Of a stretch of 64,000 nt of DNA, positions 51,996 to 63,700 are shown piece by piece. This stretch comes from Chrysophaeum taylorii. Its lineage: Eukaryota; Sar; Pelagophyceae; Pelagomonadales; Pelagomonadaceae. The notes under the pieces are model-generated. The model had not been told where the DNA came from and searched no databases. It was given only the letters and a program-made list of their open reading frames with translations. The stretch covers positions 81,792 through 145,791 of the forward strand of contig JAQMWT010000119.1 in the NCBI GenBank assembly GCA_029834535.1, read 5' to 3'. Each line of letters starts with the position of its first letter. Positions within the stretch are counted from its first letter, which is position 1. Both the position numbers and the translations under genes were made by a program.

Positions 51996-53018
51996 GTGAT
52001 GATAGCTTTGACGATGCCCGAGGCGGGCTCGACGGCACATGCGGCGGTGACGGCCCCGGTGGCGCTGCCGGCGGAGGAGACTGAGGCATTATTCCCTGAA
52101 GAAGGACGCTCGGCTCTAGCGTAGCATGGTCTGGAGTTTCGCTCAACTCTTGAAGAGCTTCTGCCGGCCACCGGCGTCGGGAGCGATCTGGTTATCGAGC
52201 ACTGCGAGGCGGCTGGTGAGCATCTTAGGCAGTCGGTCTGCGAGTTTGACGGCGCGAGCACGTACTCGCTGATCGTAAAAGACTCGATCCGTGGGCAGCG
52301 ACACGGCAGGACTTTCTGGATCTCGAGCTCTGTCGCCTTAACAGCTCTGTCGCCTTAACAGCTAAAGTGAAGAAGAAGGTGCACATCTTGAAGGTCGAGG
52401 CCCACCGCAAGTACACGGTCCAAGATCTCGGCCCTTGCTACTGGCTGTGCATTTCCAATTCGAGCCCAACTCGTAAGAGTACTACAACGCGTATGCCATC
52501 GTTTTCTCCCCTATGATGCAAGCCACCCTCGCCATCAAGCTGACGAGTATCACGGCCATGGTGATCGAGGACCGGACGTAAGACGAGGCCGAATCTCGTG
52601 TCACGGCCAGCCCCTCCAAGCTCCGTGGTTTCTGATCACGCTGCCTAAGTCGTTTGCCGCCCGTGCTGTTGCGGGGCTGGACTACACCGTCAAGGACGAG
52701 GCGCTCGAGAATACCATGAACGAGAAGGCGTCGGAGGAAAGGAAGCTCGTCGAGCTCTCGGGCGGCGCGACGTCAAAGTCGATGCTGACGCGGTCGATGG
52801 CGCCGATAGTGTTGATTTCGATAAGGACCTCACGCGGGTCCTCCGGCGCAAGCTCGCGGCCAAGGCTGCCCGGCAGCAACGGCAGAGCGGCGGCGGCGAC
52901 ATGGCGGCCATGATGCAGCAGCAACAACTCTCGGCGCTCCTTGCACAGCTAGCTGGCGGCGGCCGCGCCAACAAGTACGGCCCTTTCAACCTTTTTGGGA
53001 ACACATGGGCACGTTAGG
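51996..53018 (+). pseudogene. Decayed gene of unknown function
   Basis: Plus-strand frames follow one another: TMPEAGSTAHAAVTAPVALP, then EHCEAAGEHLRQSVCEFDGA, KVEAHRKYTVQDLGPCYWLC, and at the end DFDKDLTRVLRRKLAAKAAR, a Gln/Met-rich run and KYGPFNLFGNTWAR followed by TAG. Stops and a tandem 18-bp duplication (GCTCTGTCGCCTTAACA at about 52326-52361) break it. I do not recognise the family. Confidence 0.4.
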
Positions 53019-53157
53019 CAGCACCGCCCTTCTTCATGGCCTTCAGCGTCTTCCAACCAGCCCCTCTAAGACCTAATCCGTCGCGCACCGGCAGCGTGCT
53101 AGGAGACCACTGCCGTGGTCTTTCTGGTTCGGTGCGCCTTCCCCCGCTCAATGATTC

Positions 53158-53410
53158 AGGCTCTGGTTTTATAGCGCGAGCTCTAGAAATTTTTATTGTT
53201 TTGGTGTGCGAAAAGACAGAAGAAGGAAGTTCGTCCTCGTCTCGACGCTGATGGGTCGAGCTCGCACCTCGCTCTCCCGCGCCCTATCTAGCTTGCGCAC
53301 TATGTATCTTCCGCAAAAGCGGCAAGCGCGAGCATTAGCACTTAGTGTCGCTCGTTGCGAGCGCACAACCAGGCTGCGGGTAGCCATCTATGTACTGTGA
53401 TGGCAGCCTT
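53158..53410 (+). repeat. Dispersed ~255-bp repeat, copy 2
   Basis: Same as 33153-33412, same orientation. It follows the decayed gene and precedes a GAA microsatellite (53523-53552). Confidence 0.65.
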
Positions 53411-53856
53411 GGCATCACACCGGGCTATTTTACGACATAACGCAGACAAAAAAAGCTGCCCGTACGAGAAAAAAACTGCGTGGCTCGGGGCGAAATGTGC
53501 CGACGGTGACCTCCTTTTACGTCGAAGAAGAAGAAGAAGAAGAAGAAGAAGAAGGAGAGTGCTCTAGAGGCACCGCAGGCACTGGCGCGTCAGTCATTCA
53601 GTATCGACGACCAAACAAGAGGCAGCAGTACGCATTCTAAGGAACGCATGGGGAGCGTCCTAATCGTGCCCGGCGCACGGGCTCATCGATTATTACTTCG
53701 CGCGCGACGACAAAAGAAGCAGAAACAAAATGCGCTCCGCGCGAACGAATGATGGCAGGGAGGCTCAGGCACACTGCATTTGCGGAGAAAAAAAACGCTT
53801 GGTTTTGGTCAGCCCTCGAGTCAAGAAGAAGTTGGGAAGGCGAAGAAGGTCACATC
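53411..53856. other. Intergenic with GAA repeat
   Basis: No gene seen. A run of GAA at about 53523-53552. The end overlaps the probable 3' UTR of the minus-strand phytol kinase-like gene. Confidence 0.5.
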
Positions 53857-54881
53857 TCATCTCAGGAGCGTGGTGGCTAGGATCGCAGCGACGAGCGGGA
53901 CGGAGATGTTGTCGTCGGCAGCGGGAACGAGCTCGGTAAACGCGCACAATACGGAGATGAGAAAGAGGCGGGCGAGGAGGTCGGTTGTCTCGAAGGGAAG
54001 GGCGAGGCATCCTGCGATTTGAAACCATCGCAAGAGGGCGAAGCTCGCGAGCGTGGCGGCGAACGCGAAGGCTATCGAGCCGGCGTAGGACTTGCTCGGC
54101 GCGAAGGGCCATTTGTGTCGTTTCCCAAAGCGGCGGCCGACGATGTCGGCGACGCCGTCGCCGATTGCCATCTGGGCTATGGCGACGACGGCGGCGGACG
54201 AGCCGCGCCAGCCGAAGAGGGTCGCGGCGAGAAGGACGGCGCAATAGAGGAGGGGTCCGCCGAGGACCTCCTTCGCGTCGCCCGATCGCCTGCGGGTGGG
54301 GTCGCGCGCTTCAGCCAGGGATCTTACGAGACGGCGGTGACGATGTCTGAAGAGTCGCGCTTGGTCCCGGCGGCGACGAGCCTCGCCATGTTGAGCGCGG
54401 GGACGAGGGCCGCGACGAGCCTGGCGTTAGGCTCGAGCGAGTAGAGGGGCCAGACGAGCAAAAAAAGGGGTCCCGAGCCGCAGTGGATAATTTTCCTCGA
54501 GAGCCGGGAGTCCATCGCGCCCGACGCCGCTAGAGATGTCCAGACTTTGAGCCAGCCGACCGCCCCAACGACCGCGACGATCGAGCAGGCCGAGTCTCTA
54601 ACGAGAGGGTTAGATGCCAAGACCGAGAGGTCGGTCGAGGCGAGGCCGGCGGCGACGAAGCAGCCGATGGCGAGGGGTGGGCCGACCCTCGACGCCACCG
54701 CCGGCACAGATTGTCCGGCGCTGCTGTCGTTCGGGGAAGGGGGGGGGTGTCCCGTATCTTCGGGGAGGGCTCCGTAGACCGGCACGGTGCCGCGGTACGC
54801 TTTTTTCCGCGCGCTGCCGCCCAGCGGGGTCTTCTTGAAGCGCACCGGGTGGAGCCATAGCAGGGCGAGCGCTATCATCAT
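53857..54881 (-). CDS. Phytol/farnesol kinase-like membrane protein (VTE5/dolichol kinase superfamily)
   Basis: Two exons, 54881-54328 and 54289-53857, with a 38-nt GT-AG intron (54290-54327), give 328 residues. Splicing restores VTAVSRSGDAKEVLGGPLLY, the SRSGD...LxGPLxY block typical of phytol kinases. Other family marks are LSRKIIHCGSGPLF early and QMAIGDGVADIVGRRFGK later, the CTP-binding DGxADxxGRxxG region. There are several membrane helices. In plants VTE5 phosphorylates phytol from chlorophyll breakdown for tocopherol synthesis in the plastid envelope. Substrate (phytol or farnesol) cannot be told from sequence alone. No clear targeting peptide is seen beyond a hydrophobic N-terminus. 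Confidence 0.85.
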
Positions 54882-54968
54882 GGGCGCTGCTTCTTCTTCC
54901 TCACCACATCATCGTGTGTGTGGATCGGCGGGATGTTGAAGTCAAGGTTGAGCTGACACACGAAAAAA

Positions 54969-55361
54969 AACCTGGTGGCAAGCGGCTGCGCCAACTTCAC
55001 AGAGGCAAAGGCGGCCCAAACTCGCCGCATCTACCGTGAGTGGGGGATCGCCAACGCATTAGGCCGGGCTCGCTGCGCCCTCACCGCCCTCACCCATGTC
55101 GCCGCCTCGGGGAGCCCCACCCAGGCCGCCCGATCCCAGCAGGACGTCGCCCTTCGTCGCACATACGTCCGGCGGCAGCATGCGTACGACCTCCGGGCGG
55201 GGCCCGTCCTTTCTTCGCCTGCCCCACGACTCGGCGATGACCCCGACTAGGTCCCGCATACTTATCTCCGCCCGTCAGGCACATCCCTCCTACCCCACAA
55301 AACCACCCACATCCTTCATGCCCCACACACACACCCCCCTCTTAGCAGTCGACCTTTTAAA
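54969..55361 (+). mobile_element. LINE 3' fragment (393 bp) in the 5' region of the glycosyltransferase gene
   Basis: It is bounded by GACACACGAAAAAA (54955-54968 and 55362-55375), a 14-bp target duplication. It carries the C-terminal codons of the LINE protein in plus orientation and the 3' UTR ending GTCGACCTTTTAAA. The right duplication ends 14 bp before the glycosyltransferase ATG at 55390. Confidence 0.85.
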
Positions 55362-55389
55362 GACACACGAAAAAAGAAGTTCGTTCATC

Positions 55390-57645
55390 ATGCTTGACCT
55401 TGCGCGACGGCTCTTCGTCGTCGTCGCTTCGGCAGCGGCGTGGGTGCGCGTGGTAGAGCCCCCCGACGGCGCGGAGGTTTCGAGCGCGGCCAACGAAACG
55501 GTCCGGTTCTCGATCGCGTGTGCCGCCGATGTTGCACGGAAGGGGCTCCAGATTTGCGCGCAGCTGACGAACAAGCGCTTGTCTTACGAATCGTTCACGC
55601 AATGCGTCACGGCGCGCGAGGGCGGGGTCGCGTTCGAGCTGCGGGGCGTCGCGGCAGGCGTCTGGCGGTGCCGGGCCTACGCGACGCGCGGCCAGCCGAC
55701 GAGCTTCAGCCGGCGCGGAGCGGCCACGGCGGTCGAAGGCGACGTCGACGTCGCGTGGTTCGTCGTCGACCGCGAGCGATGGGTCACCGGGCTCGCTCCC
55801 GGCACACCCCCGGCAGCCCTGGCGGCGCTCCAGCGCGCGCGGGCCGACGCGGGACTCGGCGCACAGCTGCGCGAGGTGGCCAAAGGGTCGAACCTGATCG
55901 TCGCGAGCGCGGCTAACGCGCCGCACGTCAACCTCGCCCTCAACATGGTCTACTCGGCGCGGCGCGCGGGCGCTCCCCCGGTGTTCGTGTTTGCGTTGTC
56001 GGAGACCGCGGAGGCAAGGCTGGCGAGCGCCAACGTCGCGACGGCCAGGCTCGACTCGGGCGTCGACCTCGACGCGCGCCGCGATGTCCAAACCAAGGGC
56101 TTCGCCGCCATCGCCGCGATGAAGCCCGTGGCCGTCCTGACGGTCCTTCACGCGGGCCTCGATGCGCTTTGGATCGACACCGACGTCGTCTTCTTCGCAC
56201 CTTTTCCCGCGGAGCTTCTGGAGGACGCGGATTTCGCGTTCCAGTCGGGCAGCCTCGGGCCCCTCGACGTCGCGCGGGGCGAGGACCACTTCCACGTCGA
56301 AGCCTGCACGGGCGTGTACCGCGCGCGCCGCAGCCCGAGGGTCGTCGCTGCCCTCGAGGCCGTCATCTCCGAGCTCGAGGCGGGCGTCGAGCGCGGCTTG
56401 GACTGGTTCGGCGACCAGGCCGCGACAAACCTCGTGCTTTTCGAGCAACGGTTTCGGGACGGCCCGCCGGCGACCGTTTCTCTCCTCGAGCCGACGATTT
56501 TCCCGGCCGGTGGCCTCTTCTTCGAGACGGATCGCTACTCGCCGCGAGCCGTACTCGCCCACAACAACTTTCTCGTCGGCGAGGCCGCCAAGGTCGCTCG
56601 CTTCGAGCGACGGGGTCTCTGGTTTGCATCGAGTCAGCCCGACCACGTCCGCCGCGAGTTTTCGCGACGATCCGACGCCTGCCGCTTGGCGAGTCTCCTG
56701 GTTGGCGGAGCGCGCCCGCAGCGACGACCGCTCGGCTCTGCCGCCGACCTCCGCGGTAACGTCGTCCTCGCCGCCGACCCAAGCCTCTGCGACGCCGCCT
56801 CCCGCGCCGTCGCCGTCGTCTCGCTCGGCCATAGGCCCTGGTTCCTCCCCCACCTCGCGCCCCGCATCGTCCATTACGCGCGGCGCGCGGGCGATGCGGA
56901 CGTCGTCTTCCTCGGCGACTACGCCGCGTGCGCGACCGACGCCTGCGCCAAACGACAGAAACTGCTCCTCGCGACCCACGCCCTCAACATCTACGAGCGG
57001 CTCTTGCTGATCGACGACACGGTGGCGATCCGCCGCGACGCTCCCGACATCTTCGAATTAGTTCCGCCCCTAGCGCTTGGCGCGACGCTCGAAGACGTCC
57101 GAATCCGCGCAAGCGCCGAGGCCCAGACGCTCCTCGCGCTCTCGCGCCTCGCGCACGACCCGGATGCCGACCTGGGGGTCACCAGTGACGCCTCCTGGTT
57201 CAACTCGGGCGTGCTGGTCCTCTCGTGGCTCCACGTCCCGCTCCTCGCCGACCCGCCCCTCGCCCTCGACCCCGCGCTCTACTGGGACCAGGTGCGCAAG
57301 TGCCTGCTTTATCTCACTCACTCACTCACTCTCTCTCTCTTCTAAGGCTTATGTCAATGCGATGCGCGCTCGCTACGACGTCCCCGTCGCAACATTGGGC
57401 TACAGGTATAATTACCTTGGCTCTTTCGAGACCGCGAACCGCGACAACGTACGTGAGGGCGGGCGGTGTCACTTTGATGATGATGATGATGATGATGAAT
57501 GTAGCTTTTTTATTATGCGCAGGCGCCCTTTCCTGCCCGCGACGCCTACTTCGTCCACGCGACCACGGGCCTCTTGATGTCCCCTGCCGACCGCACTGCC
57601 TACCTGCGCAACATCACTCGCGACTGGGGGGATCGCGGCCTCTAG
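55390..57645 (+). CDS. Secretory-route two-domain glycosyltransferase
   Basis: Exons are 55390-57291, 57347-57448 and 57523-57645, with GT-AG introns of 55 and 74 nt. The protein is about 708 residues, starting at MLDLARRLFVVVASAAA, a signal peptide or anchor. Residues ~170-430 resemble the nucleotide-diphospho-sugar transferase fold (PF03407-like): DALWIDTDVVFFAPFP holds the DxD, then SGSLGPLD and GLDWFGDQAATNLVLFEQ. Residues ~470-700 form a second GT8-like unit: NIYERLLLIDDTVAIRRDAP, then ASWFNSGVLVLSW and a C-terminal HATTGLLMSPADRTAYLRNI. The second unit lacks a clear DxD (IDDTV). Such proteins add sugars to cell-surface or secreted glycans in the Golgi. Donor and acceptor are unknown. 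Confidence 0.75.
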
Positions 57646-58292
57646 TATATACGACGCATCAGCAACTCGGATTATTTCATTCTCCTGTCGGGATTATTCC
57701 GCCTCAGAACGTTTCGAGCGGTAATAATAGTACCCTCGTATCCCCCCCCATTCTCTTGGAGAGAAGAGAGAAGTGCCGGAGTCGATCTCAGTCGTCGTTC
57801 GGTGGCCCCGTCGCGAGTCGCGTCGTCGGCCGCTTACGATTAGTCTCGTCCAGGTCCTCGACACTGTATGGGCGAAAGCTGGGGGCGAAAGTCCGATACG
57901 TCTTAGAGAAGCTTGGGTGAGCGGATGCGCGTAAAAAAACGTCAGAGACGCAAAGGACGTGGAAAACTTTTGGGAAGGGGGGAGGCGACGGGGACGTGAT
58001 GGGGGCGGAAAGTTCGCGGGGGGGCGACCTTTCGGGGTCGGGGGGGGGCAAAAGAACCCCCCTCCACCCAAGGGTCAAGAAGAAGTCCCAACGATATTGA
58101 CGTAACGAAAGGGGGCCTTCAGGGGAACCGGATGGAGCGGGGGGAACGTAGCGAAGTATGAGGGGAAGAGATGGGGGTCATAAAGGGTAAGGGAAACATA
58201 CCCTTTCGGCAGTTGGTCTAAGTGTTCGCGAGCGACCTGCCGCTAACGACGACCATAACGACGGCGACGGCTTTGCTTGGCGCGAGAGATCG
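57646..58292. other. Intergenic, no gene seen
   Basis: Homopolymer-rich sequence with runs of G and C (about 57743 and 58040). Chance minus-strand frames are Pro/Arg-rich. It probably holds the 3' UTR of the glycosyltransferase and the promoter of the next gene. Confidence 0.45.
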
Positions 58293-59453
58293 ATGACGAT
58301 TCAAAGTAGCAGCGCGAGGCCGAGGCCTTTTCGCGTGCGTTTCGAGGACAACGCGGGCCCGTTGTCGCGACAACCGAGCTTCTCGGTGTTCGGGCCGGCG
58401 CAAGGCGTCGAGAACGTCGGCGCGCTGGGCGCACTCGTCTCGGAGCGGTGAGGCTTGGGATAAAGTATGCACGCCGTGACAACTTCTCATAGGTGGAAGC
58501 TGCCGAGCGAGGTGGTCGTGCGGTTCCGCACGAACGAGGGAAATATGCTCGCGCCGTCGCTGCCGCTCGCTCGCGTGTGCCCAGCGTGCGACGGCGTGTT
58601 ACTCGACGCCGTCGTGCAGAGGGTGCGGCGTCCGCCGCACGACGAAGATCGCGCGACCCACCTCAACGAGCGCACGCGGCGCCCGGCAGCCGCTCACGAG
58701 CCGCCGCGGCTGAGCCGGCGCGAAAGGCTCGTGTCGCAGGACGGCGGGCAGCTTGTCGTGTCTACGGCGAGCGACGATACGGTGGACGAGGAGGAGGACG
58801 ACAGCAAAGAGGTCGTCAACTATCCGATGAGCGACTACAGCGACGACGACGAGCCGCTCCACGAGAAACCGATCCTGCCGCCGCACAAGGCGGGGTGCGT
58901 TCCCGAGTGGGCGCGACGCGACAGCCGCAGCATGCTGCTCCGGGCAGCGTACGAGCAGGCAGCGATCGACCCGGCAGACATCTTCGGGCCCCAGGTCCAG
59001 CGCACGATCGACTTGTTCGAGGTGTTCGGCCACGATCCCGGCGCGAAGAAGACGCGCAAAAAGCGCAAGCTCCATCACCACCATCGGGCCTCCTCCTCAT
59101 CTTGCGCCTCGGTCGACGATTTCGAGATTACGTGCGTCGCCGCGACCGACCTTCCTCGCGTCGTCGACGACGACGGCGGCGACCACGATAAGGGCCCTTT
59201 CATCGTTGCCGGCTTCAAGTACGTCGTCGTCATGCGAGGCACCGAGACATTTGGCAACTTGCGCCGCCACTACGCCAAGTACAACAAGTGCGACCAGTAC
59301 CGTATCGCCTTCAAGCTCGACAACGACGGCCCCGATATCGACCTCGATTCCACGCCTTTTTGCCACGACATGGTCTTGGGCGCGACCATCTACGTGCACC
59401 GCGCTGCCTCGCCTCGACTCGTCTCGTCGATCACTTCCTGCAACGGAGACTAG
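58293..59453 (+). CDS. INCENP-like protein with IN-box and C-terminal SUMO-like domain
   Basis: Exons are 58293-58447 and 58493-59453 (45-nt intron), 371 residues. The start MTIQSSSARPRPFRVRFEDN was chosen because splicing joins it in frame to WKLPSEVVVRF. A CxxC pair (CPACDG) lies near residue 85. At about 205-245 the segment CVPEWARRDSRSMLLRAAYE, then QAAIDPADIFGPQVQ and IDLFEVFG, has the layout of the INCENP IN-box, which binds and activates Aurora kinase (PxWA...L...IDPxxIFGP...DLxxIF). The C-terminus (FIVAGFKYVVVMRGTETFGN through FKLDNDGPDIDLDSTPF) reads like a Rad60-SLD/SUMO-like fold. This combination is unusual. Both calls come from motif reading. Confidence 0.55.
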
Positions 59454-60767
59454 CGTTGTGATCGCCCCTTCATCGCTTGTCGCATCGTTTTTTCTCGTCC
59501 AGGCGCGCCCAGCTAGTCGCTCCTCCGATGTCTTCGTGCACGGCCTCAAAGAAGAAGCAAAAGCAAGAAAGAATGCAGGAAAATGAGGCCCGAGGTGATT
59601 TTATATTTTCCGTTCGTAAGACCAATGTAATTTCGTCCACGCGCGTCGAAGGACGCGTGTTTTCTTCTTCTTCTTCTTCTTCTCCTCTTCTTCTTTGTCT
59701 TCTTCTCTTGTCGTCTCTCGAAGAGGCGTGCTATCGGGAGGGACGAGACCTCGTGGGTCGGTATCGCCGCCAAGAGGGAGACGGCGGGTCTTTTCTAAAG
59801 GCCGACTGCTATAATGAGGGGGGTCGGTGAGACAGCGGCTCGCGAAGGGGACAGCACTTTTCACAAGGTCGTAAGGTGAGGCAACGAGGGAGGGGGACTG
59901 AGTGACTTCGACGAATCATTAAAGGAAGGGGCGAGGACTGACATTGGAACGCGGACTAGGCGCCCGCGTCGAGCTCTCCGGAGGTCGGAGACGCTTCCGG
60001 CGCCGGGTGTGTTGTTGGAATCGGAAGGGGTATGGCGCTGGTGCCGACGATGGTGAGGAAAGCGGCTGCTGAGGTCCTCTTCTTCTGGAGCCGGCAGTCA
60101 TTATGTGCCTGGCGGATATTGTTGTACTCTTGCTTGATCTTGGTCGCATCCCAGCCCACGTTCTTCCACTATTTCTGAAACTTTTTCCACTCGTTGACCT
60201 TCGTGCCGCCTTCAGTACATATGGTCTCAGCCACCTCGCTAACCAGAAGAGCCGCAGCGTCGTAGATGCGCGTCAGCTCGGCCTTTGTCGCATTTGGTTT
60301 TAATCGATTGCAGCCAGAGATCATCCGCCTTGATGGTGACCTTGGCCGTTTGATGAGGCTCGAGTGCTGGTCGAGGTGCTCCGCAATGTTGCACTACGTA
60401 ACAAACGTATTGGGCACTTATGCCGGGGGGCTTTCGCAGCCCGGAAGCTCCCGCACGTAAGCTACGAGGACAGCTCTTCGCGTCGAAGAACTTCTCGACC
60501 AGGGCGCGTCGCTACATTCCGCATCAACGACGATTTCGAGTACGCGCAACAGCCCATGGCGATTGAGCGTGTTGGTCTCCCACTGATGACGACTGTTCGG
60601 CGCCATGGCCACGAGTAAGTCTCGATCCACGTCGTCATCTGCCAGCAGTCGTGCTTCAACGGCTAGAGCTGCGCCATGGTCTCGTAATTGAGTCCCCTTA
60701 CTTACCCTATGTAATACATCCTCCAACAAAACAGGTTGAAGTCTGGGACCAACTGAGTCAACTGAGC
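59454..60767. other. Intergenic with TTC repeat and decayed coding remnants
   Basis: A TTC microsatellite lies at about 59660-59700. Minus-strand remnants at about 59950-60310 and 60418-60798 are described separately or are chance. No intact gene. Confidence 0.45.
59956..60310 (-). pseudogene. Decayed ORF with a SANT/Myb-like helical look
   Basis: The minus frame reads KAELTRIYDAAALLVSEVAE, then KVNEWKKFQK followed by a TAG, then WKNVGWDATKIKQEYNNIRQ and AHNDCRLQKKRTSAAAF. The W..W spacing resembles SANT/Myb-type modules found in transposon proteins. There is one stop and no start. Confidence 0.3.
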
Positions 60768-63700
60768 ATGTTGCGCACACTCGTGGTCGCGGGCTCACTC
60801 GCGACGCAGGGGGTGTCCATGTCGCGGCGAAGCGCGTTTGTGCGCGGACCGGGGGGCGTGACGCGGCGGGCGAGCGCGAAGAAAGGGCGGCGCGCGCTTT
60901 TGCGGCGGGAATCGTTGACGGCGCCCGAGGTCGACGAGGCCGTCGACGACGACGACTCTGAGAAGTACCGTAAAACCGTGGGTGTTTCGCTCGAAAATCA
61001 GATGACGAGGATTGTATCGCAGGTGCTGCTGCCGTCGACCGAGTTTTCGCAACGCGCGAACGCCGTCAAGTGCGTCGTCGTCGCGGTCGCGGGAGGTTTG
61101 AGATCGGGCGACGCAGGAAGGAGCCAGAATTGCAGAAGTGGTGGGACGAGCAGCGCGTGTACGAGCGGATCTGGGAGCGCGCGACCGGGCCGACCTTTAC
61201 GCTCCACGACGGGCCGCCCTATGCAAACGGCGACCTCCACATCGGGTGCGGCACCCCCCTTTAGTAGTAGTATTAAGCGTCGCTCGTTTTGAACTTCAGG
61301 CACGCGCTCAACAAAGTGCTCAAGGACTTTATCAACCGGTACCGGATGCTGCGGGGGAACAAGGTGCGGTACGTGCCGGGATGGGACTGCCACGGACTTC
61401 CGATCGAGCTCAAGGTGGTGCAGGGCCTGCAGGCCGAAGAGAAGAAGAAGAAGAAGAAGAAGAAGAAGGAGAAGGACGAGGGGGGTTCGCCCCCGCCCCC
61501 GTCCAAGGCGCTGGATCCGCTCGAGTTGCGCGAGAAGGCGGCGTCGTTCGCATTGGAGACGGTGGAGAAACAAAAGGCCGCGTTCAAGCGGTACGGGGTG
61601 TGGGCTGACTGGGATCGGCCGTACTTGACGTTGGCGCCCGAGTACGAGGCGGCACAACTCCGGGTGTTCGCGAATATGTTCGAGCGGGGACACATTTACC
61701 GGGGCCGCAAGCCCGTGTGGTATTCGCCGTCGAGCCGCACGGCGTTGGCCGAGGCCGAGCTCGAGTACCCCGACGGACACACCTCGCCGTCGGTGTACGC
61801 GAGCTTCGACGTCGTCGAGGCGGCGCCGTGCGCGGCGGAATACGCGAAAAACCTCAAGCTCGCGATCTGGACGACGACACCGTGGACGCTGCCGGCGAAC
61901 CTGGCGGTCGCGGTCGGGGGCGAGCTCGAGTACGCGGTGGTAGAAAGAACAGAACGCGAGGAGAGGCTGGTGGTGGCGTCGGAGCTGGTCGAGACCTTGA
62001 GCGCGAAGTTTGGCGAAGAATTGAGGAGGTTGGCGACGTTCACGGGCGAAGAACTCTCGCGGGGCACGACGTACGCTCGACCGGTAAAGAACGAGGGCGG
62101 CGAGGTGGGTCGCGTGGTGGTGGGCGGCGACTACATTACGGCCGAGGGCGGGACGGGCTTGGTGCACACGGCGCCGGGGCACGGGCTGGACGACTTCGTC
62201 ACGGGAAATAAGTACGGGCTGGACGCGTTCTCTCCTGTCGACGCGGCGGGCGCGTTCACGAGCGAGGCGGGCGAGGGTCTCGCGGGTCTGAGCGTGCTGG
62301 GCGAGGGCGGGAAGGAGGTGGCGTCGCGGCTCGAGGCCTCGGGGCACGTCTTGCTGGCGGAGCCGTACGCGCACCGGTATCCGTACGACTGGCGGACGAA
62401 GAAGCCGGTGATCATGCGCGCGACCGACCAGTGGTTCGCGTCGGTCGAGAGTTTTAAGGAAGCGGCCCTCGCAGCGATCGACGAGGTCGCGTGGACCCCG
62501 AGCGTCGGGAAGAACCGGATCTCGGCGATGACCTCGGGTCGCGGGGACTGGTGCATCTCGCGGCAGCGCGCGTGGGGCGTGCCGATTCCGGTGTTTTATC
62601 GCAAATCGAACGGCGAAGCGCTCGTGACGTCCGAGACTATCGCGCGCGTCGAGGCGATCGTGAAGGAGAAGGGGACGGACGCGTGGTGGTCGCTCGAGGT
62701 TGGAGAGTTGCTCCCGCCCTCGATGCGCGACGTCGCCGACCAGTATATCAAAGGAACGGACACGATGGACGTGTGGTTCGACTCGGGAACGTCGTGGGCG
62801 GGCGTCGTCGCCTCGCGGGACGAGCTCGGCGCGCTCCCCGCCGACCTTTATCTCGAGGGGTCGGACCAGCACCGCGGCTGGTTCCAGAGCTCGTTGTTAA
62901 CCTCGGTCGCCGTGAACGGCGGCAAGGCGCCCTACAAGGCCGTCCTCACGCACGGATTCGTGCTCGACGAGAAGGGTTTCAAGATGTCCAAATCCTCGGG
63001 GAACGTCGTCGACCCGCGCGAGGTCATCGAAGGCGGGAAAGACAAGAAAGCGCAACCGCCGTACGGCGCCGACGTGCTCCGGCTCTGGGTCGCCGGCGTC
63101 GACTACGCCGCCGACGTCCGGGTCGGCGCGAACGCCCTCAAACAAGTGTTCGAGCAATATCGCAAGCTCAGAAACACCTTCAGGTACTTGGTTGGGAACG
63201 TCTTCGACCTCGACGAGAAACCGGATCTCGCCTACGACGCCCTGCCCTCGCTCGATAAGTGGATCCTCGGCCGCCTCGGCGCGTTGGAGATCGAAGCTTT
63301 CGAAGCCTACGAGTCGTACAACTTCGCGCGCGTCGTCAACGCCGCGACGAGGTTTTGCGTCGTCGACCTCTCTGCCTTGTATCTCGACGTCTCGAAGGAC
63401 CGCCTCTACGTGTCTCCCGCGAACGCCAAGCGCCGGCGAGACTGCCAGGCGACGATCGCGGCCTGTCTGAGCGCGCTCCCCCGCATTCTCGGCCCCCTCC
63501 TCCCCCACCTCGCCGAAGACCTCTGGCAGGCGATTCCCTATTTGGACGGCGAGCCCCTCTCTCCCGACCGCGCCTCGGTCTTCGACCTCGACGCGCCCTG
63601 GGATATCGAGAACGACGATTCCCGCTTGGCCCCCTTCCCCCCGCACGACGAGGCCCGCTGGGACGTGATCCGAGCGCTCCGCGACGACGCGAACAAGGCC

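Noticed and set aside
57694-58071. Minus-strand frame rich in Pro and Arg between two genes
   Set aside because: Homopolymer-driven low complexity, with no start context or domain.
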